From Salinivirgaceae bacterium (GTDB taxonomy: Bacteria; Bacteroidota; Bacteroidia; Bacteroidales; SZUA-534), in the NCBI GenBank assembly GCA_017557785.1, contig JAFYYA010000115.1:17966-81965 (forward strand): 64,000 nt of DNA, in the 5' to 3' direction. The notes beneath the pieces are model-generated. The model saw only the letters and a list, made by a program, of their open reading frames with translations, made no database searches and had not been told where the DNA came from. The position numbers were made by a program, and so were the translations under genes. This document shows, piece by piece, positions 26,201 to 32,942 of this stretch (position 1 is its first letter; each line of letters starts with the position of its first letter).

Positions 26201-27331
26201 ACAGGTTCGGGTATTAATCCTGACGAGTTGAACAAAATCTTTGAAAGGTTCTATCAGTCGCAGGCAGAAAAAACGGTGTCGGGCACTGGTGTAGGATTGC
26301 ATCTTACCAAATCGCTTGTTGAGTTGCATCACGGAACAATAGTGGCCGCCAACAATGTCGGAAAGCCTGGGTGTCACTTCACAATAAATTTGCCGATTGG
26401 CCCCGATCATCTTACTGATGATGAACGTTCGGTTATGAAGCCAGTTTTGGTGGATGCGAAAGTGAATGTTTTGTCTGTCCCGCAAGGCAACGTCCCAAAT
26501 TATGAGCCGGAGCCTAAAAAACAGACAAAGACAAAGTATCGGGTGCTTATTGCCGAAGATGATGATGAAATTCGCAAATACATCAGTGATCAGTTGTCGC
26601 TTTATTTCCATGTTGTAGAGTGTGCCAATGGCGCTGATGCGCTTGACTCGGTTCTTCAAAATGCGCCAGATGTAGTTGTCAGCGATGTCATGATGCCAAT
26701 TATGGACGGGCAGACATTATGCCGTAAGATTAAACAGAACATCACGGTCAATTATCTGCCAGTCATATTGCTTACATCGCTTACGGCTGATATCGACCGT
26801 ATTAAAGGACTCGATGCAGGTGCTGATGCCTACCTGACCAAGCCTTTCAGTATAGATGTGTTGCAGCATACAATTATGAATCTTTTGCGTAATCGGGCAA
26901 CGCTAAAAAATAAGTTTCAAGGCCGTCAGTCGCAAGGCGCCGATGTTAAGCGTATCGAAGTCAATTCGCCTGATGACCGTTTGATGCAGCGTGTTATGAC
27001 AGTGATTAATAAGAATCTTGACAATACGGAATTAAGTGTTGAGATGATCGCCAGCATGGTTGGCATCAGTCGTGTGCATCTGCACCGCAAGTTGAGGGAA
27101 ATCACAAATCAGTCAGCTCGGGTATTCATGCGTAACGTTCGCTTGCAGCAGGCTGCCACATTGTTGGCTGAAAAACGTCAAAGTATAGCCGAAATTGCAG
27201 AAATAGTCGGATTCTCAAGCACATCGCATTTCTCAACAGCATTTAAAGACTTGTATGGTGTAACACCCACGGAGTATATGGAGAAGGGGCGTGGAGAAAA
27301 AGATTCTGTGTCGCAATCTGATGCAGAGTGA
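23225..27331 (+). CDS. Hybrid two-component system (HTCS) sensor-regulator
   Basis: Single-chain sensor kinase and transcription activator (1368 residues) that senses an oligosaccharide in the periplasm and switches on a polysaccharide locus. The signal peptide ends VQA. Two beta-propellers of Reg_prop repeats follow (about 22-690; repeated units such as GVIWIATEDGLSRFD and GNLWISTNSGIACL). Next come a Y_Y_Y domain (about 700-775), a membrane segment (about 780-805), HisKA with His838 in NISHEIRTP, an HATPase with NILSNAFKHTP and IEDTGSGI, a receiver near 1110-1225 (IAEDDDE; SDVMMPIMDG, Asp near 1156; TKPF) and an AraC-type helix-turn-helix from about 1250 (GISRVHLHRKL, GFSSTSHFSTAFK). All phosphorelay residues are present. 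It lies between three transporter sets and is the only such regulator here, so it probably controls at least the adjacent cassette. Confidence 0.96.
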   Translation: MRTFFLLFCFISLFCFPVQANNCVLFTSERELPSNMVNQVLQDSDGVIWIATEDGLSRFDGADFMTFRKDDSDSIALINNYIELIYEVGDGKFIIGTLSGLQLYDHASRSFFDVPAYIDGVKFPQGMDISCIVCGSDSLVMIGTSGHGIFVLTNSGDSLSLVQDSELLPNCYYIEKIMLDRNKNLWVSTMNKGVFVLDSNRKIIGSYAFGGNESCFSFVDAPDGYVYMGTSQGNLLKCDVATGKLVTVASQRQVRSAIMDIRIADSTSLMLGTDGDGLKIFNTATGELFDYNLSLTGLNSRKLKVHSIMHDNRNNLWLGCFQQGVVLEPAAENEFVFAGSMSPIANTIGSCCVMSVLCDGNDIWVGTDNDGVYLLNKDLSQKKHFETGVSPSSIPRTTLCIFRDSRRNVWLGSYLGGLCRLNENTGRCEPVELADEGDFNHATSVYCIAEDGRQNLWVALNGIGFCRISILTSEQKLFPAMPSGVVYSDLANQLPLSWINTMLITGNRLYFGGYGGFGCLDIENEDFVSVLGSNRVLAGEVVYALHEGVDGKIWIGTANGLLSFDPQTCEIVKYTTLNGLPSNSISSIESDADGNLWISTNSGIACLNAQNYSFSNYYASDGLQCNEFSKSASGVNATGRLFFGGVNGLICFYPQKIKKHYSIPNIRLTNFYIHDKPVAKGMLSGGKQIVDSDISKAEHVYLSHSDNSFSIEFSAMEYANPSRITYLYNMDGKGWIHLHQGGNKVSFSNMKPGKHEFSVKAVDANSFSKTRKLIIHITAPWYATVVAYIVYFLLVAVVIIALIVHFHRNRILRMEVLEHKYAEDVNEAKLQFFINISHEIRTPMSLIIGPLRMLINSDADPVRQRTYDTIKRNAERILGLINQLMDIRKIDKGQMRLSFTECDIVKIVRDVCANFEYQANVQGISLNLVSSHPEIKAWVDAGNFDKIIVNILSNAFKHTPRNGVISVSISVNDDNQVDGGHAAGSVVIDIEDTGSGINPDELNKIFERFYQSQAEKTVSGTGVGLHLTKSLVELHHGTIVAANNVGKPGCHFTINLPIGPDHLTDDERSVMKPVLVDAKVNVLSVPQGNVPNYEPEPKKQTKTKYRVLIAEDDDEIRKYISDQLSLYFHVVECANGADALDSVLQNAPDVVVSDVMMPIMDGQTLCRKIKQNITVNYLPVILLTSLTADIDRIKGLDAGADAYLTKPFSIDVLQHTIMNLLRNRATLKNKFQGRQSQGADVKRIEVNSPDDRLMQRVMTVINKNLDNTELSVEMIASMVGISRVHLHRKLREITNQSARVFMRNVRLQQAATLLAEKRQSIAEIAEIVGFSSTSHFSTAFKDLYGVTPTEYMEKGRGEKDSVSQSDAE

Positions 27332-27547
27332 TTGTTTTTCCAAACCATTGTTAGTGTTTCCTATCTGAATCGCATTTAGAAAGCGTTTTTGTTCCATTTC
27401 TTAGTGTATTCTCATTGATGAACAATTGTCGTTTATAACATCAACAATGTTACATTTTGATGCTATAAGCTATAAATAGTCATTATGACTATTTATATTT
27501 TAATGCATTATTATATGTTTGGTTTATAATATATTGCTTATTTATTA

Positions 27548-27597
27548 TGTAACAAGCACGAAAAAAAATGTTACATTTTTGGTGCATAATTGTAACG
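27548..27597. promoter_or_regulatory. Candidate HTCS operator, site 2
   Basis: Three half-sites at about two helical turns from each other: TGTAACA (27548-27554), TGTTACA (27569-27575) and TGTAACG (27591-27597), with gaps of 14 and 15 bases. A further TGTTACA is at 27448-27454. The first pair mirrors the one at the HTCS promoter (23054-23082). Confidence 0.5.
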
Positions 27598-27670
27598 GAC
27601 TTTAAACATTATGTATCAAACAGCGTGGGCAAGGGGTGTTTTTTTTATAAAATTTGCCACCAATGAAAAA

Positions 27671-27684
27671 GCCGCATATGCGGC
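27671..27684. repeat. Perfect 14-base palindrome in the susC leader
   Basis: GCCGCATATGCGGC, 43 bases before the ATG at 27727. It could form a five-base-pair hairpin in the leader or bind a dimeric protein. No equivalent is found before the second cassette. Confidence 0.45.
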
Positions 27685-27726
27685 AAAAGCGACTATAAAC
27701 ATTTAATAATCAAACATTTGAAAAAG

Positions 27727-30700
27727 ATGAAGAAACATCGACTATGGAAATTGGTGGTTGCAATACTACCAATGATGTTGCTGTCATTCAGTGTTTTTGC
27801 CCAAAAACATAATATTACGGGTAAGATATTGGATGAAGAGCAAATGCCTATTCCGGGTGTTAACGTTGTAATCAAAGGTACAGCGACAGGAACAATCACG
27901 GGAGGCGACGGATCATTCAGCATGCAGGCTGCTGATGGTGATGTGTTGGTTGTAACCTACATCGGTTATACAACAGAAGAAATTACTGTGAAAGGTACTG
28001 CGCCTATCAACATCTCGTTGACCCCCGATATGGTGGGATTGGATGAAGTTGTTGTTGTCGGCTACGGCCAACAGAAGAAAGCTTCTGTGGTGGGTGCAAT
28101 TGCACAAACATCAGGTGCTACACTTCAGCGTGCTGCTGGTATAAACAATATCGGTGCAGCCTTGACAGGTAACTTGCCCGGTGTTATTACCACTCAGGAT
28201 ACTGGTGAGCCTGGTGAGGAAGATGCGAAAATCGTTATTCGTGGTACAAGCTCTTGGAACGGTAGTGAACCGTTAGTTCTTGTTGACGGTATTGAGCGTT
28301 CGATGAACTCTGTCGACATCACTTCGGTTGAAAGCATTTCTGTACTGAAGGATGCTTCGGCAACTGCAGTTTACGGTGTGAAGGGTGCCAATGGTGTTAT
28401 CCTTATCACAACTAAACGTGGTGAAGAAGGAAAAGCCAGAATCGATGCCGGATTCACTACAACAATGAAACGCGTTTCGAAATTGCCAAATAAACTTGAT
28501 TCTTATGACGCATTGATGGCTCGCAACAAGACCATTGAAATGGAGTTGCCTGTTACAGCGCGCGAATCGTGGGAATATATCACTCCGCAAGAGACTATCG
28601 AGAAATATCGTAGTGATCCGGCCGCAAGAGATGAGTTCGGCAATCTGATGTCTGAACGTTATCCGAATGTTGACTGGCAGGAAGAATTGTTTAAAAGTTA
28701 CGCACTTTCATATAATGCTAACTTAAGTGTTAGTGGTGGTACCAAAACAGTCAGATATTATGGTTCGGCTGATTACGTTTATGAAAGCGACCTTATGCGT
28801 ATCTTCGACAACCATCGTGGATATGAATCGGGTTACGGATACCAGCGTATTAACGCACGCAGCAACTTGGACTTTACCATAACTCCGACAACAGTGTTCA
28901 AAATGAACCTTGCTGGTTCGCTTGCAATAAAGAAGTCTCCAAGCGAAAATGCAGGTAATGCTTGGGAAGAAGCCCAACGTTGGGCAGGTGCTTACAATAT
29001 TGGTCCTGATGTTTTCGTGCCTTATTACGAAGATGGCTCGTGGGGTTATTATCCTGCCGACCAGAATAACGCACGTAACTCTGCAAAGACCACAGCATTG
29101 GCAGGTGTGAGAAAGAAGACTACAAATACAATCACAACCGACTTTGTGCTTGAGCAACGTTTGGATTTCATTACAAAAGGTTTGAGTGCCAGAGCGAATA
29201 TCTCAATGGACAACTCGTTTGAGGAAACCGGCCGCGGTATTAACGACGGTGGTAGTGGTGCTCAGGAAAAGTGGATTGACCCGGTCACTGGCCAAGCCCA
29301 ACATTCACAAACCATTAATAAGGTATCAGGTTTCGACCATGTTGTATTGCCGGGATGGAGTACATCTAATGGTAATATGGGCAATGTTAACCGCCGGTTG
29401 TACTATCAGGGCCAAATTAACTGGGCTCGCAATTTCGATGTGCACAACGTTACTGCCATGGGATTGTTCTCGCGCAACAAATCATTGTATGGCAGCGGTA
29501 TCCCATCGTATCGTGAGGACTGGGCGTTCCGTGCAACTTACAATTACGCTAATCGTTACTTCCTTGAATACAATGGTGCATACAACGGTTCGGAGAAATT
29601 CGCTAAAGAAAACCGCTTTGCTTTCTTCAATTCTGGCGCCATTGGCTGGATGATTTCTGAAGAGCAGTTTATGTCGTTCATAAAGGAGAGCCACTACATT
29701 GATATGTTGAAAATTCGTGCTTCGTTAGGTGAGATTGGTAGCGACAACGCAGGTTCTTACCTCTATATGGATGAATGGAGTTACGGTGGCAAAGCCAGTA
29801 CAACTATAGATAATGGTCAGGAAAGTACATACGTTCAGTATCGCCAGAGCAAGTTGGGCAACCCCGATGTGCATTGGGAGACTGTTCGCAAGTTCAACTT
29901 CGGTATCGACTACTCGTTGCTGCAAGGTTTGTTTGCAGGTAACATCGAGATTTTCCGCGACAAACGTTACGATATTCTTATCAATGGTGGTGACCGTGCC
30001 ATTCCTTCATATTTCGGTTTTGAAGTCCCGGTTACCAATATGGGTGAAGTTCACGCTAAAGGTTATGAAATCGAGCTTCGCGTCAACAAGCAGATTAACC
30101 GTGAGACCCGCGTGTATGGTAACTTCAGTTTAACTCACAATGAGAATGAAATCATTGACCGTGACGACCCGAAACTGATGCCTGATTATCAGAAAAAAGA
30201 GGGTTATTCAATCGGCCAGTATCGCACGTATGTTGATGCAGGTTTCATCAATAATATCGATGAGTTGTATGGTAGTCCGGCATTTGAAGCTAATGACAAT
30301 TATCGTTTGCCGGGTAGCTATTATATCATCGACTTCAACGGCGATGGTGTGATTGACAGCAAGGATAATGCGCCTTACGGATTCACAAGCACTCCGCAGA
30401 ACACTTATAATGCCTTGTTAGGCTTTGAGTGGAAAGGGTTCAGCTGCTTCGCCCAGTTCTATGGCGTGCGCAATGTAACACGTGACGTTGTGCTTCAGAG
30501 CTTCGGCATGAAACTGAATGCCGTGTACGATATGGGTGAAATCTGGACAAAGGAGAATCCTGACGCCGATGTAACCCCGTACCGCTGGAGTACAGCACCT
30601 ACGAGCAAGAATGGTGAGCAATTTGCCGAATATGGCACACAATATTTGTTCGACGGTTCATATTTCCGCCTGAAGAATGTTGAGATGGCATACTCTTGGC

Positions 30701-30879
30701 GTGATGGTTGGATTAGGAATATCGGACTCTCATACCTGAAGATATTTGTTAACGGCAACAACTTATGGTTGTGGACAAAGATGCCTGACGACCGTGAAGC
30801 TAACACTGGTAACGGAGGTTATTTGGGAGCTTACCCAACCGTTAAACGTTTCAATTTGGGTCTTAAAGTATCATTCTAA
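27727..30879 (+). CDS. SusC/RagA TonB-dependent transporter, cassette A (XusA-like)
   Basis: Outer-membrane importer of oligosaccharides (1050 residues). The ATG at 27727 is used rather than the TTG at 27718. It has a signal peptide ending SVFAQ, a carboxypeptidase-D-like domain (about 27-110, GKILDEEQMPIPGVNVVIKG), a plug (about 115-230, VVVVGYGQQKKASVVGA, IVIRGTSSWNG, VLKDASATAVYGVKGANG) and a long barrel ending RFNLGLKVSF. It is the first gene of a five-gene run and is very similar over its whole length to the gene at 39590. The five-gene order recalls xusA-xusE of Prevotella and Bacteroides xylan loci, so xylo-oligosaccharide import is the likely job; that is inference from layout and module content. 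Confidence 0.94.
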   Translation: MKKHRLWKLVVAILPMMLLSFSVFAQKHNITGKILDEEQMPIPGVNVVIKGTATGTITGGDGSFSMQAADGDVLVVTYIGYTTEEITVKGTAPINISLTPDMVGLDEVVVVGYGQQKKASVVGAIAQTSGATLQRAAGINNIGAALTGNLPGVITTQDTGEPGEEDAKIVIRGTSSWNGSEPLVLVDGIERSMNSVDITSVESISVLKDASATAVYGVKGANGVILITTKRGEEGKARIDAGFTTTMKRVSKLPNKLDSYDALMARNKTIEMELPVTARESWEYITPQETIEKYRSDPAARDEFGNLMSERYPNVDWQEELFKSYALSYNANLSVSGGTKTVRYYGSADYVYESDLMRIFDNHRGYESGYGYQRINARSNLDFTITPTTVFKMNLAGSLAIKKSPSENAGNAWEEAQRWAGAYNIGPDVFVPYYEDGSWGYYPADQNNARNSAKTTALAGVRKKTTNTITTDFVLEQRLDFITKGLSARANISMDNSFEETGRGINDGGSGAQEKWIDPVTGQAQHSQTINKVSGFDHVVLPGWSTSNGNMGNVNRRLYYQGQINWARNFDVHNVTAMGLFSRNKSLYGSGIPSYREDWAFRATYNYANRYFLEYNGAYNGSEKFAKENRFAFFNSGAIGWMISEEQFMSFIKESHYIDMLKIRASLGEIGSDNAGSYLYMDEWSYGGKASTTIDNGQESTYVQYRQSKLGNPDVHWETVRKFNFGIDYSLLQGLFAGNIEIFRDKRYDILINGGDRAIPSYFGFEVPVTNMGEVHAKGYEIELRVNKQINRETRVYGNFSLTHNENEIIDRDDPKLMPDYQKKEGYSIGQYRTYVDAGFINNIDELYGSPAFEANDNYRLPGSYYIIDFNGDGVIDSKDNAPYGFTSTPQNTYNALLGFEWKGFSCFAQFYGVRNVTRDVVLQSFGMKLNAVYDMGEIWTKENPDADVTPYRWSTAPTSKNGEQFAEYGTQYLFDGSYFRLKNVEMAYSWRDGWIRNIGLSYLKIFVNGNNLWLWTKMPDDREANTGNGGYLGAYPTVKRFNLGLKVSF

Positions 30880-30890
30880 AATATAAGCAG

Positions 30891-32906
30891 ATGAAAAAGA
30901 CATTATATATAGCAGGTTTATTCGGATTCGTCTTGTGCGCATCTCTGATGTCGTGCGAAGACTATCTTGACAGAGAACCGAATACCACAGTGTCAGGTAG
31001 TGACGCATTTAAAAATTTCGAAAACTACCAAGGATTTGTTGAAGAGATAATTAACTGTATTCCTGATAAAGAGAAATGTAGTTGGTGTCCATCATGGAAC
31101 TGGGGTGACGATGAAGTGTTCAACCCACAGGGCGATGACCGTTTGACACACCAGATTGACCTCGGCAACTACCGTAAATGGTATCAGCCGACTTCCGATC
31201 TTGGGAACTGGCTTTTAACTGCAACCAACAACTCATCGGCAGGAAACCAGCCCAAAAACCACTCGTTGTGGGGGCATGCATGGTATTGCATTCGCAAGGC
31301 CAACATGGGCTTGGAACATATCGACGAAATGATTGGTACCGACGAAGAGAGAAATCGTATTTTGGGACAATGCTACTTCTATCGTGCATGGTGGCATTTT
31401 GAACTGATGGAATGGTTTGGCGGTCTGCCTTATATTGACGCAGTACTTGATGCCAACAACATCCCCAATTTACCAAGACTAACATTCCAGGAGTGTGCTG
31501 CACGCTGCGCCGAAGATTTCGGAAAAGCTGCCGAATTGTTGCCAATATGCTGGGACAGCACATCGGTTAAAGGCCAGGACGAAAAGAACCAGTTGCGTGC
31601 CAACAAGATTGTTGCTTTGTGCTACAAAGGTAAATGTCAGCTTTGGGCTGCCAGTCCGTTGATGGAGCACAATGCTCAAATTGGTGCATTACAGAGCGGT
31701 GTGACCTATGATTATAATCAGGATTTGTGTAAGGCAGCTGCTGAAACTTTGGGTGAAGCGCTAAATCTGATTGAAACGAAGGCCAATGAGCAGTACAAAC
31801 TTGCAAATTTCGATTACAGCGACATATATAATCACGTTATGAGTGATGAAATCACTCCAGGATACGATGATTTGTGGTGCTATTCAGATTTGTTCTACAC
31901 ACTTAACAAGAAACTGAAAAATCCTGGTGGAAACGAAGCCATATTCCGTGGCCCGTCTAATTCATCGGACAACAGTTCAAACTGGGCAACATCGAAAGTG
32001 TTCGGTCCTAAGATGGCGGGTTTGGTTGCGCACGATAAAATCATTCACCAACCAACAGCCAATTTGGTTGAAATGTACGGTATGGCAAATGGACTCCCGA
32101 TTAAAGACGAAAACGGTAACTATGCCAACGGATTTGATCCTGAGCATCCGTGGAAAAACCGCGATCCGCGATTCTATCATGATATAGTTTTCGACGGGTT
32201 CAAATATCTGAATGGTTCGGCTCCGAAGCATCAGCAACCGTATGTATACTGCGAATTGTTTACAGGTGGCAATATGCGTCCGGTGGCCGATGGCAGCCAG
32301 ACAGGTTTCTTTATTCAGAAACTCGTGCCGCACACTTGCAACGAAGTTGACAAGGACTATGCTGACAAATGGGGTGACGGTATGCATGTGTATATCTCGT
32401 ATATGCGTTTGGCCGATGTTTACCTGATGTATGCCGAAGCTGGCGCAGCAATCAGCGGTTCGCAATATAAGGCTGATTCGTACGGAAAAACTGCCGAAGA
32501 AGCTATCAACGTGGTACGTGCGCGTTGCCATTGCGGACCTGTAGGCGGAAACGGTGCAAATGCAAATTCAAAATATGTTACCGACAAGAAGCTGTTTATG
32601 GATGAAGTTCGCCGTGAGCGTGCAGTTGAGTTGTCGTTTGAGGGATTCCGCTTCAACGATTTGCAGCGTTGGTTGCTCTTGACAGAATATCCTTACAACA
32701 CCAAGTTCTCATGCGAGTTCACACGTGGTGAATCTGATGAGTTCTATGAATTTAAGAATGGTGAAGATCCAAGGGATGCTAAGGTAAACGGATATTGCAT
32801 TAAACCAATTATAACTCGCAATTTCGGAACTAAGCACTATTGGTTCCCATTCCCGGAAAATGATGTTTACATATATAAAGAGTTTGCACAAAACCCGGGT
32901 TGGTAA
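30891..32906 (+). CDS. SusD family lipoprotein, cassette A (XusB-like)
   Basis: Lipoprotein partner of the SusC just upstream (11-base gap). Length is 671 residues. The lipobox LMSC is followed by Glu-Asp, fitting surface export. The SusD core is visible: GQCYFYRAWWHFELMEWFGG, MRLADVYLMYAEAGAAI, RRERAVELSFEGFRFNDLQRW and the C-terminal FAQNPGW. The N-terminus EDYLDREPNTTVSGSDAF is close to the copy at 42763. It should bind oligosaccharide and close the SusC barrel. Longer than many SusD proteins (about 550), with an extra segment around residues 70-130 that is variable between the two copies. Confidence 0.93.
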   Translation: MKKTLYIAGLFGFVLCASLMSCEDYLDREPNTTVSGSDAFKNFENYQGFVEEIINCIPDKEKCSWCPSWNWGDDEVFNPQGDDRLTHQIDLGNYRKWYQPTSDLGNWLLTATNNSSAGNQPKNHSLWGHAWYCIRKANMGLEHIDEMIGTDEERNRILGQCYFYRAWWHFELMEWFGGLPYIDAVLDANNIPNLPRLTFQECAARCAEDFGKAAELLPICWDSTSVKGQDEKNQLRANKIVALCYKGKCQLWAASPLMEHNAQIGALQSGVTYDYNQDLCKAAAETLGEALNLIETKANEQYKLANFDYSDIYNHVMSDEITPGYDDLWCYSDLFYTLNKKLKNPGGNEAIFRGPSNSSDNSSNWATSKVFGPKMAGLVAHDKIIHQPTANLVEMYGMANGLPIKDENGNYANGFDPEHPWKNRDPRFYHDIVFDGFKYLNGSAPKHQQPYVYCELFTGGNMRPVADGSQTGFFIQKLVPHTCNEVDKDYADKWGDGMHVYISYMRLADVYLMYAEAGAAISGSQYKADSYGKTAEEAINVVRARCHCGPVGGNGANANSKYVTDKKLFMDEVRRERAVELSFEGFRFNDLQRWLLLTEYPYNTKFSCEFTRGESDEFYEFKNGEDPRDAKVNGYCIKPIITRNFGTKHYWFPFPENDVYIYKEFAQNPGW

Positions 32907-32942
32907 TGATTGGTCGATTGTTGAATTAATAAACGAAAAAAG

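Larger units (their letters stand above)
27332..27726. other. Regulatory region upstream of the first xus-like cassette
   Basis: A 395-base AT-rich spacer with no gene and no clear terminator for the HTCS gene. It contains two direct copies of ATGTTACATTTT followed by G.TGC (27447 and 27568), TGTAACA/TGTTACA/TGTAACG half-sites at 27548-27597, and a perfect palindrome at 27671-27684. No exact TAnnTTTG was found; TAAAATTTG near 27645 is one base too wide. Regulated promoters of this phylum often lack a good -33 box. Confidence 0.6.

Noticed and set aside
25862-26659. Long antisense open frame inside the HTCS gene
   Set aside because: The plus frame encodes a complete kinase domain; the antisense product has no recognisable pattern.
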